Source: Picochlorum sp. 'celeri'
Lineage: Eukaryota > Chlorophyta > Trebouxiophyceae
Reading direction: 5' to 3'
NCBI GenBank assembly: GCA_010909725.1
Contig: JAACMV010000007.1
Location: 1,240,001 to 1,304,000 of the forward strand
Length of the DNA stretch: 64,000 nt
The notes under the pieces were generated by a model. It did not search any database. It was not told the DNA's origin and was given only the letters and a program-made list of their open reading frames with translations. Within the stretch, counting starts at the first letter, position 1. Every line of letters starts with the position of its first letter. Positions 9,375 through 19,679 of the stretch are shown here, in pieces. Both the position numbers and the translations under genes were made by a program.

Positions 9375-10010
9375 ATGATGAAGGTCTCAGTATGCAACGT
9401 ATTTGTGCTTGTGCTTGCTCACATGGCAATGTACCAAGGTGCTTGGGGCCAGTCAACCTTGATTTATGATTCAACTGAAGATATCAACACGATTCTTCAA
9501 TTACACAATGACTATCGAGCAATTCACCAATCCCCACCACTGGTGTGGTCTTCCTCTCTCGCCAGCGGAGCAGCTCAATGGGCTTCTCAGTGTCCGTGGG
9601 AACATTCCAATGCGGGCGGCGAAAACCTATTTGCAGCCGGTGGATATCCAGTAGATACCCTCTACACATACGCTGGGGAAACTTGGTACAGTGAGGTCTC
9701 TGCGTATGATTTCAACAATCCTCAGAATTCCGATTTTTGGGATATTGGGCACTTTACTCAAATGGTCTGGGCATCCACCTCTGAACTTGGTTGCGCAAGA
9801 GCCATGTGCCCAGGTGGCCAAAATAGTCCATTCGGTACAAGCGGGGATTGGCTGTTTGTGGTCTGCAGATACAGTCCACCTGGCAATATGTTCGCTGCTA
9901 ATGGTGACGAGTATCTGTACTTTAGGCAAAACGTCAAAAGCCCGGCCAAGGCAGCACCCATCCACAAACACATCCATCCTCGCAAAATATGGACTGAGAC
10001 TATTTATTGA
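9375..10010 (+). CDS. Secreted CAP/PR-1 superfamily protein
   Basis: The 211-residue product has a signal peptide (about 1-25, ending AWGQS) and a complete CAP domain (about 38-190). HNDYRAIH, GGENLFAAGG, GHFTQMVW and a CxxxSPPGN-type end are all visible, with paired Cys residues. It is close to the CAP domain of the gene at 4068 but lacks that protein's Cys-containing C-terminal domain. Its own end is a short His/Lys/Pro-rich tail. DNA just before its stop still resembles the junction region of the pseudogene at 8824, so the shorter tail may be secondary. Extracellular location is inferred; the ligand is unknown. Confidence 0.85.
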   Translation: MMKVSVCNVFVLVLAHMAMYQGAWGQSTLIYDSTEDINTILQLHNDYRAIHQSPPLVWSSSLASGAAQWASQCPWEHSNAGGENLFAAGGYPVDTLYTYAGETWYSEVSAYDFNNPQNSDFWDIGHFTQMVWASTSELGCARAMCPGGQNSPFGTSGDWLFVVCRYSPPGNMFAANGDEYLYFRQNVKSPAKAAPIHKHIHPRKIWTETIY

Positions 10011-10078
10011 ATTACACATACATATATATAGTTGACGAACCACGGCAAAAGTGATTGCTGAGATGCAAGATATATCCA

Positions 10079-11425
10079 TCATTTTGATTTTGATTTCATG
10101 TGCGATTGTGAATATGATTGTGTTTGTAACACTTTCCCTGATGTAATGCAATCATAAAGCCACACTGAAGGCATGATGCATGCACAACCTAGTTTTCGCA
10201 GTTTCTTTTCTGAAGGATCATTATTGGAGCACACAACACCGATGGCATGTTTGACAGACGCAGTAACATCATCATCCAGCGTAACTACTGTCCCATCTGC
10301 TAGATGAATCAAATGCGTGAGCTCTTGCCTCTTTTTTGAGCGAGACTTTCCAGAACCTTCCTTCTCTTCTTCACCCCGCACGCTCCCTACTACAAACGTC
10401 ATACCATGAAATATGCCCTTCTTTCCTGCGAGATGTCGAAGCCTGGATTTTTCAGGAATATTCCACGCATCTGCTTGCACCAATCGATCCACTTGTGTCG
10501 TGTTTTTCAATGCATACCCTTTGACTTGATAGTTCCGCTCATCGACAATTTCTCCAGCCTGAATCGAAGCATCTATCCATGCATGTGACACTATCCAACA
10601 CCCCAGAGCACAACCTTCAATATACTTTCGGGTCCGCCTCATTGCCAAAAGACTGGCATTTGTCTCCACCACAATATGTGTCGTCTCCTTTGTGACATGC
10701 GAATCAATCTGCACATCCCCCTGAAACTTGGCCGCAAAATCTTCACACAAGAGAGGATCTATAGTCTTGAGAGCATCCACCACCATCCGTATCTGCCCCT
10801 CCCGCTTCCTCGGCTTGAGCCGTCTCTCCCACAATTTCCGTATTCCCACACTAGGCCGCATTGCAACATTTCTATCCTTCAGTGCACTACCAAAGTCACC
10901 CCGACGACGCTTCTGCGACTCTTCCTGAGAGTCTGGCACGACAATAGGCGACTCCAACACCGGTATTGTATGACACAGCTGCAACACGGATTCAATCAAT
11001 GCAACATCCTCCTGGAGCGTTGCAATTGTTGACTGCCTCCTACAATACTGTACCCCTACCTCTTTCATCAAGGATTTGACATGCTGCACTGCATTCATAA
11101 CTTGATGATTCGTATGTAAATCCTTCTTCCACCCTGGTTGCTGGCATTCTGGACACACTGAGGACGAAATTCCAACCCCCTCCAGTCTAGACAGAACACA
11201 TGGTCGACAAAATGTATGCCCACATGTCGAAAATGTGTTTGGCTGCTCCATTAATTTATGGCATAATGAGCAACACAATGTCTCGATAAAACTCGACAGA
11301 GCCTCCTGGCACACGCGAACTGACGCACGTTCCTCCTCTGTACCAGGTGGTGGTTGTTGTTGCTGCTGGTGGTGAGATCTCCAGTCATCATGAGACGAGA
11401 GCGCCTTTCCCTGACTATTCCGCAT
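10079..11425 (-). CDS. RING-BRCT protein of the BRCA1/BARD1 type
   Basis: The start is the ATG at 11425; an upstream in-frame TTG is followed by a stop. The 448-residue product has a short poly-Gln/Pro leader, a C3HC4 RING finger (about residues 45-100, with CCSLC, CGHTFCRPC and CPEC) and two BRCT-like units. The first (about 225-310) carries the family Trp in the segment CWIVSHAWI. The second (about 340-440) includes MTFVVGSV and ends with a Trp in the segment PSVWLYD. RING plus tandem BRCT defines BRCA1 and BARD1, nuclear partners in an E3 ubiquitin ligase acting in DNA double-strand break repair. The PHD-like finger typical of land-plant BRCA1/BARD1 is not visible. I cannot decide between the two paralogues. 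Confidence 0.8.
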   Translation of the reverse strand: MRNSQGKALSSHDDWRSHHQQQQQPPPGTEEERASVRVCQEALSSFIETLCCSLCHKLMEQPNTFSTCGHTFCRPCVLSRLEGVGISSSVCPECQQPGWKKDLHTNHQVMNAVQHVKSLMKEVGVQYCRRQSTIATLQEDVALIESVLQLCHTIPVLESPIVVPDSQEESQKRRRGDFGSALKDRNVAMRPSVGIRKLWERRLKPRKREGQIRMVVDALKTIDPLLCEDFAAKFQGDVQIDSHVTKETTHIVVETNASLLAMRRTRKYIEGCALGCWIVSHAWIDASIQAGEIVDERNYQVKGYALKNTTQVDRLVQADAWNIPEKSRLRHLAGKKGIFHGMTFVVGSVRGEEEKEGSGKSRSKKRQELTHLIHLADGTVVTLDDDVTASVKHAIGVVCSNNDPSEKKLRKLGCACIMPSVWLYDCITSGKVLQTQSYSQSHMKSKSK

Positions 11426-12071
11426 GTAAAAACCCAAGTATATTTATGAATGAATTATCTGAGGTCCCCGAAAATGGAAAATCGTATCAAACACTTGTAA
11501 ACAACAAGTGTTATTCAGTTGCAAATTCCCTTGGAAGCAGACGATTCTCTATGCCGCAATTGCTACTCATATGGTTTCATTTGTATTAATTATTATTTTT
11601 TAAAGTGACATCGCCATAAGAATGGCATCTATACTGAGTTGAAGATTTGAATTTTTGTACACAAACTATTCAAATAAAGAGTACGGAGGGCAGGTTGAAC
11701 AGAATGGGATCAAGAACCAACAGGAGCTTCCATATCCACTCAGTTTGCATAGCATTCTTATTTATTTTAATACGATCAGTCACCTTCTGCCTCCATTACA
11801 CTGAGTGGTCATGCGATTGAAAGAATGGTTGACATGAAAAAAAGAAAAATTCGACTCATCCATCTAGTCCCTAGCAGTATTATCCCCTGAGAAGAAGACG
11901 GGATTAGGTCGATTTTTTTAAATATCGGAACAATTACTTGGTGGAATATCTGCTGATAGATAGATTGGCACACACACAGAAAAGGGAACGCAGTTCTTGT
12001 AGCATACTCACTAAAGATATACATACATACCACTGACTGACTGACTGGCTGTACATGTACATCATAATACG
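11426..12071. other. Long divergent intergenic region (RING-BRCT / RGP1)
   Basis: This 646-nt AT-rich stretch lies between two outward-facing genes and presumably holds both promoters. I see no supported ORF, RNA gene or long repeat. TGACTGACTGACTGG near 12032 is a short tandem tetranucleotide. Confidence 0.4.
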
Positions 12072-13382
12072 ATGAAGGGTACACGGGGTCTCTTCTTGGA
12101 AATATGCCAGGGATCGCAGGGATATATGCCTGGGGATGCTGTGAGTGCTCTGTTGTACGTGGACCCGTCTGCAGTTGCAGAGAATTCGTACATGCTGGAT
12201 CAAGTGTTGGTTCATGTTGAGGGTATTGAGCGTGTTGATACATCGTGGGTGTCGAAAGAATATAGAGCAGGTGATGCGAAATTGAATACTGATTCTAGAA
12301 GAATACAGAGACCAGTGGTGAGGGGTGATCTCCGTGCTGCCGCACGGGGTGGTTTTGGGGAAGGTGCTCGTCGGGTATTTTTGTTGAGGTTTACATTGCC
12401 AGAGTGGCTTCCGCCAACGTTCAGAGGGATTGTCGCGCGGTATTCGTACATGATCAATATTGAGGTGACGTATAGATGCTGTGGTAGTGGGGAAGATATG
12501 CATACGTCTGGTTTGCAGAGTGCACATGTGCGGCAAGCTGTGCATGTGTGGCCACGTCTGTCCAACATGCTGTATGATCCAGCTGAAGTCTGTGACGATT
12601 CTCTCAAGATTATGTGTTGGGAAGTAGATGTTGGGACGACACTCGAAGATGCGGTGCAACAAGTTGACTCTCTGATGTCGGAATCTCAGAATTCAACACC
12701 ATATAGTCCTGCGTATCAGGGTGATCGTTTGTCCAGGACAGCGTCTTTAGATACTGACCTTCCTCCAGCTGAATTGCTAAAGAAGCGTTTACTGATGACA
12801 CCTCAACCGAATGTGGGGAGGTTAGTGTCCGTGATCCCGGAGTCTGAGATATCAGAGATTTTGGATTCTGAAACAAAGAGCCCAATGGAATCAACCAGCA
12901 GTAGGATATTCGATGGGCAGGGCGGTGTCTCGAGCTTTAGATTAAAAATGGAAGATGTTCCGTTGGCAAATATACATTTACATGGGTCAGGTCATGTTGA
13001 TTGCGCTCTTGGGCCGGGTAAGACTGTGGCTGGTACAATTGAATTTCCAGAGCACCCATCTCGTGTGCAATGTCATAAATTTGTTGTGGCGTTGGAAATG
13101 GAAGAGAGGGTCGCTGAGAAGTGGCAAGCTCGAGGTAGAAGCATGGCGATGAATGGGTGTTTGAATCAAACAATTGACGAGTGTATTCAGTTGAGTGCTG
13201 ACATGTTGACGTCGTACTTTATGTTTTCGTTGCCTGCAGACGCAGCACCGAATTTCAAGACAAGTCTGATAACCCTTGAGTGGGGCTTGCGTTTCCATTT
13301 CTATGCTCGATTGAAAGGAGAAGAGGAAATCAAGAGATTAGAATGGAAAATTCCATTAAAAGTACGATTGCACGGTGAATAA
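12072..13382 (+). CDS. RGP1: RGP1 homologue (RAB6 GEF complex partner, arrestin-like fold)
   Basis: The 436-residue single-exon product has the two-part layout of Rgp1. The N-terminal arrestin-like half includes LPEWLPPTFRG and a beta-rich segment ending YMINIEV. After a Ser/Thr-rich linker (about 210-285), the second half carries the conserved end LEWGLRFHFYARL...LEWKIPLKVR. Rgp1 pairs with Ric1 as the guanine-nucleotide exchange factor for Rab6/Ypt6 at the Golgi and supports endosome-to-Golgi traffic. Ric1 is not in the window. The stop codon lies 11 nt from that of the convergent HCF173-like gene, so the mature 3' ends must overlap or be very short. The family call rests on the conserved C-terminal blocks. 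Confidence 0.8.
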   Translation: MKGTRGLFLEICQGSQGYMPGDAVSALLYVDPSAVAENSYMLDQVLVHVEGIERVDTSWVSKEYRAGDAKLNTDSRRIQRPVVRGDLRAAARGGFGEGARRVFLLRFTLPEWLPPTFRGIVARYSYMINIEVTYRCCGSGEDMHTSGLQSAHVRQAVHVWPRLSNMLYDPAEVCDDSLKIMCWEVDVGTTLEDAVQQVDSLMSESQNSTPYSPAYQGDRLSRTASLDTDLPPAELLKKRLLMTPQPNVGRLVSVIPESEISEILDSETKSPMESTSSRIFDGQGGVSSFRLKMEDVPLANIHLHGSGHVDCALGPGKTVAGTIEFPEHPSRVQCHKFVVALEMEERVAEKWQARGRSMAMNGCLNQTIDECIQLSADMLTSYFMFSLPADAAPNFKTSLITLEWGLRFHFYARLKGEEEIKRLEWKIPLKVRLHGE

Positions 13383-13393
13383 TAATTGTAAGA

Positions 13394-15346
13394 TTATGCC
13401 TTGACCTCTTCTGGAAGTTGTTTTTCCAACGTCTTTGCTCTCCACTGTCGGATCCATTCCCGGGCTCCTTCTTTTCCCTCATAATTTGATGCAGTTCGAG
13501 ATGCATCCTCCATAGTTGTCAACGTTGTTGCTTTTTCCTCGTCAGCATCTCGCACTCTGCCACCTGCGCCTCGTTCTGTTGCAGCCTTCACTCGGGGATC
13601 TGCCAAAATTTCCTCCTTCCTTTCTTCAGAGACTGGTGCAGGTGGATCCACTGGTGCTGGGAAAGGTAATAATCCCTGGCGCGTTCGTACAGTATCCTTG
13701 GACATTGAAAGGTACAGTTTTTGGACTTGCGTATCAGCCATGGACTTTCCTTGAGCATCTGATGCTTCACTACGGCGAACCTCGACAGTCTTACCAGTCG
13801 CATCAAAAAAGCCCAGAGTAGCATCAACAATTTGTGCTACGTCACTCCGAGCAATTTTACCCGTGATTCTGTCACCCTGCGACATCTCCAACAACGAAGG
13901 AGCTGCCTGATCTGCATCATCACTCATTCCTGTAGGTCGAAGGACTGCATATGGGAGGCCACAAGATCGGACAGCTATTTCACCACTGTACTTGTGATTT
14001 AAGATTCCTCCAGGATTCAGTTGAACGATAGGAATTTCCTGTTTGCGCTTTTCTTCATCATTACCCACAAGTGCATTGCGCTCAACACCAGCTGAAGAAA
14101 TCAAAAGGATCTGAGGCTTGACCTTTTTCACAGCTTTGATACCACCATCAAATTCAATGGAGAATTCCCCTGACTTGAAAGCAGGGTTTGGGAATCCATT
14201 GAATGAGAATCTACTATAGACAAGCCCAAATTGTTGAATTGCTCTGGGGTTCAAAGGTGGGCCATCCGCAACAGATCGTGCCCTCTTGACAGGAACAAAT
14301 TCATGCCATGGAATAAACACATCCCCCCATTCCCCATCTGGAACATCAAACGTTGCTTGATAGGTATCTTCTGGCTCATTGAGATCATCCGTCTTTATAT
14401 TCAGCTTTAATGTCTCACCAGACCCTTTGACATGCAGACTGACACCATCATAGCCTGACAAATCCACCGTGTCTGGGTACGAGCGGGCACCACAAAATCC
14501 CCCTCCCTCCACAACCAATTTCCCTGACCACGTAAACCCAGTAGATGTTTCATTCAATGCCAATGCACTGTCACTATTTCCTCCCATGATGACATCATCG
14601 AGCTTTTGCCATCGCTCCAAGTCTTTCTCAGATGCCATTGGAATGACCATGACATCTTCCTGCTTCTGCTTTGGCACAAACTTTGCCGCCGCAGCGGCAA
14701 TTGCTTCCACACCCTTTGAATCAACTTTTTCTGGAGTCATCCCATCGATATACCCCATATTACCATTTGAATCTCTACCAAACACTGCTCCAGTTGCAAC
14801 AACCACTTGTGTCACCCCCTTGAACAGGTCCCCACTCAGCATCTCTGGTTTCGTCACATCAACAGCGTCCTCAACAAATAAGATACCACCACTCTTCTGG
14901 GCACCTTCCGAAATACCATACTCCTTGAACGCGCTCATGGCCTTTGCAGAATCCCGTACAGCTGCAACAACAGTCCTGCCACTCTTCAATAACTTTGCCA
15001 CAATTTCTTTGCCGCATCGACCAGATGCACCAAACACAAGAACTGCATTCTCACGTGGTAATGAAGCTGGCTCATCAGCCCATTCGCCACCATTGGCAAC
15101 CTGATTGCCCTCCAAATCCTTCCCAGCCTTGAGAGCTTCGTTCACCAAAAACGCAATGCTTCCCACAACAAGAACCCCGCCACCGACAATGAATTCAACA
15201 GGAGCATTCTCAAATCCAATTGCCTGTGATGGCTGCAGTGTTTGACGAGGAACGGCAACACAGTGTTTGTGTGGTACCAAGGATCGTCTGTGGACAGACC
15301 TGCCACTTTGGACGACACCGTGTGATACTCGCAATGCGGCAACCAT
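13394..15346 (-). CDS. HCF173-like plastid protein: NAD(P)-binding (atypical SDR) fold with inserted CIA30 domain
   Basis: The start is the ATG at 15346; the GTG nine bases upstream is not credible. The 650-residue product begins with a basic, Ser/Arg-rich transit-type leader and a hydrophobic stretch (about 50-65). A Rossmann fold follows with VLVFGASGRCGKEIV (about 101-115). A CIA30-like domain (about 245-405, with WQKLDDVIMGGNSDS and FSFNGFPNPAF) is inserted, and the SDR fold then resumes (LLISSAGVER...LRPTGMSDD). This insertion is the layout of plant HCF173, a plastid factor needed for psbA mRNA stability and translation in photosystem II repair. A Pro-rich, charged C-terminal extension of about 110 residues is present. 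Another CIA30-SDR paralogue remains possible. Confidence 0.75.
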   Translation of the reverse strand: MVAALRVSHGVVQSGRSVHRRSLVPHKHCVAVPRQTLQPSQAIGFENAPVEFIVGGGVLVVGSIAFLVNEALKAGKDLEGNQVANGGEWADEPASLPRENAVLVFGASGRCGKEIVAKLLKSGRTVVAAVRDSAKAMSAFKEYGISEGAQKSGGILFVEDAVDVTKPEMLSGDLFKGVTQVVVATGAVFGRDSNGNMGYIDGMTPEKVDSKGVEAIAAAAAKFVPKQKQEDVMVIPMASEKDLERWQKLDDVIMGGNSDSALALNETSTGFTWSGKLVVEGGGFCGARSYPDTVDLSGYDGVSLHVKGSGETLKLNIKTDDLNEPEDTYQATFDVPDGEWGDVFIPWHEFVPVKRARSVADGPPLNPRAIQQFGLVYSRFSFNGFPNPAFKSGEFSIEFDGGIKAVKKVKPQILLISSAGVERNALVGNDEEKRKQEIPIVQLNPGGILNHKYSGEIAVRSCGLPYAVLRPTGMSDDADQAAPSLLEMSQGDRITGKIARSDVAQIVDATLGFFDATGKTVEVRRSEASDAQGKSMADTQVQKLYLSMSKDTVRTRQGLLPFPAPVDPPAPVSEERKEEILADPRVKAATERGAGGRVRDADEEKATTLTTMEDASRTASNYEGKEGAREWIRQWRAKTLEKQLPEEVKA

Positions 15347-15446
15347 TGTGATCACTGTATTCTTAAAATTGGTACAATACAGTTTTAAATGAAATGAAAA
15401 AATATGGGATCCGTGTGGAGAGCGCTCATGATATATCTTCTTGTGA

Positions 15447-17594
15447 TTAGAACACTCCTGCTCGGATCATGATGCTTCCAGCAGCGGCGACAGCAGCAGA
15501 TATAGCTGTGATGGCAGCTTGCTGTGATTCCACAGAACGAACTCCTGCAGTGCAGATGGTGACCTTTAGGCTCTGAGTCATGGAGTTGCCTTTGATGTTG
15601 TTATCCTTCATCTCCTGTAAAAAGGCTATGGCCTTTTCATATTTGTGGAATCTATCGCAGCATGCGATCAGAGCGTTGTACAAGTGGACTGTTGGCCTCA
15701 AGCCTGCTTGTTGTGCTCTGTGATACACATGCAATGCCTTGTGGAACTTTCCTTGAATTGAATAGCCAGCGACCAAGCCACAATACGCATAATCATGCGG
15801 AGACATCCCTTCTTCCTCTAAAAGACTGAAAAAGCATTCCGCTTTTTGTGTATTTCCTGCTACACCGTACCCGGCAATCATAGTCTCATACGTCACTTGG
15901 TCTGGGTATTTGATATCAGCATACACGTCCTCTGCTGCAGTCATCTGACCATTCTTGGCGAGGGCTGACAAGGCTGTGTTGTAGATGATGGTATCATTGT
16001 CAGCAATCAGAGATGCATCTCTCTGAGTTGATGTATACAGAGATAATAATTCCAATGCTTGTTTCCAGCATCCAGATCGCTCATATGCATACATCATAGA
16101 GCCATAGATGACATTGTTCAAAAGTATACGAGGAGCTGACTTTTTCTTCCTGTCCACATCCATTGCATCTCGCTGAATAGAATAAAAGATGGCTTCTGCA
16201 TCCTTCCATAGGCCCTTTTCCGCTAGTTGGCGTAATAAAATTGAAACGGTGTATTCGTTTGGTACATTACCTTTGCCAAGGGCACCAGAGTACATCTGAT
16301 CAAACAAGTCTAGGGCCTTATCAATGCTGCCATATTTTGCATATGTCGACACTAAAGCAGTATATGTTCGCACATTTGGATTGATCTTCTTTGCTTGCAT
16401 CCAATGAAGTATCCTCTCAGCTTTATTCCAACATCCATTTGTGCCCAAGGCATCAATCAGTGCTGTGCATGTCACCACATCAGGTGAAACACCATGCTGT
16501 ATCATGTCATTGAATTTTCTCACAGCACTCTTCCAATCACCTGCTTTTCCATGCGCTTTGATGATGGCCGAATACGCATGGGCCGAAGGCCTCATGCCCT
16601 GCATCTTCAAATCATCCCAGAGTCTGTATGCCTCTTCATAGCGCGACCCATGGGTTGCTGCTGTCATGGCAGCAGTGTATGCGTACATTACACTGCTCTT
16701 ATCCATGCACTTTTCCCGTGTCGCGTAGAATGTGTCTATTGCTTTATCAAAATCTCCCTTGCCATCAAGCGCTTCAATCAAGACTGTGTAAATCTGGGAA
16801 TCCATTTCCCCAGGTATTGCTGCCTTGGCATGGTTCCATATCCCCACCGCATAATCATATTGCTTATCCATGATAGCTGCCTTCATTGCTATAGTATATG
16901 TAAATACAGAGCACGAAAGGCCAGCTCCTCCACAGTCTTTACTCTGCCGCATCCACTCATAAATGTCCAGGGCTCTGCCATGTTGCCCTCTCCTACTGCA
17001 GATACGCATCATCGATGCGCAGAGACGCTCATCAAACTCGTGATTATTCTCAACAAGCCACTCGAACAATGCAAGCGCTCTCTTTCTCGTGGCAGCATGC
17101 CTTGCCAAGCTACACAGTACCTTGTCCAGAGAAACGTTGTGAGCAGAGTTCAACAACCCTGCACAGCTATATTCTGCCAATCGTGGTTCCTTTGATGGAT
17201 CCATAAGATCTAAAATGAATTCTGGCAGCGCATTGTTTGTGTGTTGGGCCTGTATGAAGAAGAATTCATGTCAGGGCATTATTATATCCAGACGACCAGG
17301 CTCCTCGAAGAAGACCACAATGTTTCACATAGGCCATTAGATACGCACCTTTTTTACTTCATCTATAGATTTTACGGTATCCTTGGCCCGTGCAATCCCA
17401 GTTTTCCAGGTTTTCTGGTCTGCAGCAAGAGTCGCTGCCTGAACCTCTTGGAATGTCGAGCCACACAGGCTTGGCGATCTCCGATTCCTTCCCGCATTCA
17501 ATAAAACTACTTCATTTACATGCAGAATTCTATGCATGTGCGTTGAAGAGGTTCCTTCCCCTCCCAGGTGAAAAAAACTCCGTTGTCCAAGCAT
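15447..17594 (-). CDS. P-class pentatricopeptide repeat protein, probably organellar
   Basis: Exons: 17594-17349 and 17249-15447, with a 99-nt intron (GTGCGT...CATACAG) containing a branch-like CTGAC. Splicing is in phase and gives 682 residues. Exon 1 encodes a Ser/Arg-rich leader that could be a transit peptide. The body holds a dozen or more 35-residue PPR units with the usual openings, such as YTALVSTYAKYGSIDKALDLF, ending around residue 650. No E, DYW or SMR domain is visible. PPR proteins bind organellar RNA and guide its processing, stability or translation. The target cannot be read by eye. The internal ATG at 17204 lies just inside exon 2 and would skip the leader. Confidence 0.85.
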
Positions 17595-17783
17595 GGTTGT
17601 CCAACGGACGAGCAGCGTTGTCTCTTTCGAATGAATTACCTACTTACTCTGGAATGCTCATTGTTATTATTAAATAATAGTATCATGTAAAATTGATTTG
17701 ATTTTGGAGCATGCTCTTTCAATAGTAATAGATCTCCCAAGAGAGAGATTATTGAACAAGAGAGCCTGATCCAATAATGCCGA

Positions 17784-19679
17784 TCAATACCGTGCATTCG
17801 TATGTGTCGAGGATGATTTTGATGTCCCTGCTTTCGACGATCCACCGAGTGATCGCACCGATACGAATGAGTTTAATGCAGCTGCTCGGGGATGAGGAAT
17901 TCTGCCATCCTTACGCTTCATCATCAGGTCATCCAGGTATCTATCTGCAAGTCTGTTATAGAATTTGCATAGATCAATCATGCTGCCGAGTCGTTTTGTC
18001 AACTGAACGACAAATATTGAGGGAAGCACTTCAAAGTACCTCACAGTCACAGCCATGCCCCGTCTGCCACCGATTGGAGCGACGAGATCCATATGATCAG
18101 CATCAATATCAAAATGGTCGACAAATCCTCCCAGTTCAAGTGTCCCTTCTTTTATTCGCATCAAAACATCTTTAATATTTGCCTTGGTGCTGAACTGCAC
18201 GTGTCCCATGGAACTCTCTTCTATGGTTTCAAACAAGGCCCCCAGACTGAGGTTCCTTCCTATCAATTCAAAAGCATTCATTTTCGACACCACGTGCATC
18301 TTGGACGATTTAGGATCTGGAGTCTGATAAATATTTCTTGACAAGGCTGTCATCAGATCCGAATACCACTTGTAAAATTCTGCCGTGTTCCCTGTCACTT
18401 TTTGCACATCAACAATCTTGTTCCCGCTTTGCAATTGCTTCACATGAATAGCCACCTTCACGATGCCCTTCATTGTTTTGACATATAATCTTAGTACATT
18501 TTTCGTGCGTTTTTCAACCTTACCGCTCCCGAGAGCGACAACAACTTGTTCAATCTCATCAAACACATCAGGCAAGCTGGCCTCTGTTGTAAACTGCGTA
18601 TGTCGTTTTATCAAGTCATCCTTCGCCTCAAACATCCCTGAAAGATCAATAAAATCGTTGATCAGGTCAAATGCAGTCAAGTTCGTATCATCTGCCCGGC
18701 CAATACTCTTCAAACTTCTATACCGTGTTGGCTGGAGTTGCGCAGTGTCGACAGATTCAAACACCTCTTCTTCATCGATCGTGCTTATTTCAGAAACAGT
18801 TGTAAATGAATCCGTCTTCTGAAAATCTCTCGATATCCAGGGAAACTTCCACACATCTTCCGCAGTAGGCCTAGCATCCGGATTCACCTGAATCATGCTC
18901 CGCAACAAATCAGCCGCCTCAGGAGACGTCCACGCTGGAATATTGAACTCGGCCTTTGAAATCTTCTCAAACAAGGTTACCATATTATCTTCATCAAAAG
19001 GTAAACATCCTGCCAATATCACATACAGCACTGCTCCCAAGGACCAAATATCTGCTGCATACCCACTATATGGCTTTCTGCTCACAACTTCTGGTGCTGC
19101 ATAATTCGGGGTACCACACACAGTATTCATCAAATCCAATTGCTCGTTCAATTCTTCTTGCCTAATAGTACCCAATCCGAAATCAGAGAGCTTTGCCTCG
19201 CCCTCAGACGTCAGTAAGACATTCTCAGGCTTTAAATCCCTGTGACACACACCTTGCTCATGGGAAAATGTCACAGCTGCCAAAATCTGCGTGAACATCA
19301 CCTTTGCCTCATCTTCTTTGAAAGGCCCCTGTATTGCTATTTTGTCAAACAAATCCCCACCAGTCACCAATTCCATCACCATGAATATTTTATCCTTGGA
19401 ACTCATCACCTCGTGCAAATTCACTATGTGTGGGTGCTTCAACTTTTTCAGTATCCCAATCTCCTTCTTCACCTGCTCCACCATCCCCCTTTCAATCAAC
19501 AAATCCTTCGCCATCACCTTGAGGGCGTACGCCTTGCCCGTCTCCATATGCTGAGCATACTTGACCTTGGCATACGTTCCTTCCCCAATGGTCCTCCCAA
19601 CCAGGTACTTGCCCACTCTCTTTGTCAGAAATGTCCCTTTCCGACGGCTATCCGAGCTAGACGAAGATGGGTTTGACAT
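17784..19679 (-). CDS. CIPK/SnRK3-like Ser/Thr kinase with two tandem NAF-type regulatory modules
   Basis: The 631-residue product has a complete kinase domain (about 23-281): Gly loop GEGTYAKV (33-40), Lys54, HRD (146-148), DFG (166-168) and CGTPNYAAPE (188-197). Sequence around these motifs is closest to CIPK/SnRK3 kinases. The regulatory region has a NAF-like motif at 335-350 (TAFDLI...LSGMF) followed by a PPI/KA1-like segment (about 362-446). A second NAF-like motif lies at 468-483 (NAFELI...LGALF), followed by another KA1-like segment (about 495-586, with VRYFEVLPSIFVVQL). CIPKs bind calcineurin B-like Ca2+ sensors through NAF. A single NAF/KA1 unit is normal, so the duplication is odd. 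No Ca2+-sensor gene lies in the window. Confidence 0.85.
   Translation of the reverse strand: MSNPSSSSSDSRRKGTFLTKRVGKYLVGRTIGEGTYAKVKYAQHMETGKAYALKVMAKDLLIERGMVEQVKKEIGILKKLKHPHIVNLHEVMSSKDKIFMVMELVTGGDLFDKIAIQGPFKEDEAKVMFTQILAAVTFSHEQGVCHRDLKPENVLLTSEGEAKLSDFGLGTIRQEELNEQLDLMNTVCGTPNYAAPEVVSRKPYSGYAADIWSLGAVLYVILAGCLPFDEDNMVTLFEKISKAEFNIPAWTSPEAADLLRSMIQVNPDARPTAEDVWKFPWISRDFQKTDSFTTVSEISTIDEEEVFESVDTAQLQPTRYRSLKSIGRADDTNLTAFDLINDFIDLSGMFEAKDDLIKRHTQFTTEASLPDVFDEIEQVVVALGSGKVEKRTKNVLRLYVKTMKGIVKVAIHVKQLQSGNKIVDVQKVTGNTAEFYKWYSDLMTALSRNIYQTPDPKSSKMHVVSKMNAFELIGRNLSLGALFETIEESSMGHVQFSTKANIKDVLMRIKEGTLELGGFVDHFDIDADHMDLVAPIGGRRGMAVTVRYFEVLPSIFVVQLTKRLGSMIDLCKFYNRLADRYLDDLMMKRKDGRIPHPRAAALNSFVSVRSLGGSSKAGTSKSSSTHTNARY

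Noticed and set aside
9627..10151. 174-codon antisense ORF over the CAP gene
   Set aside because: It is a shadow of the CAP reading frame, rich in residues that mirror the opposite strand.
16494..17195. 233-codon plus-strand ORF opposite the PPR gene
   Set aside because: It is a complement of the PPR coding region with no domain of its own.
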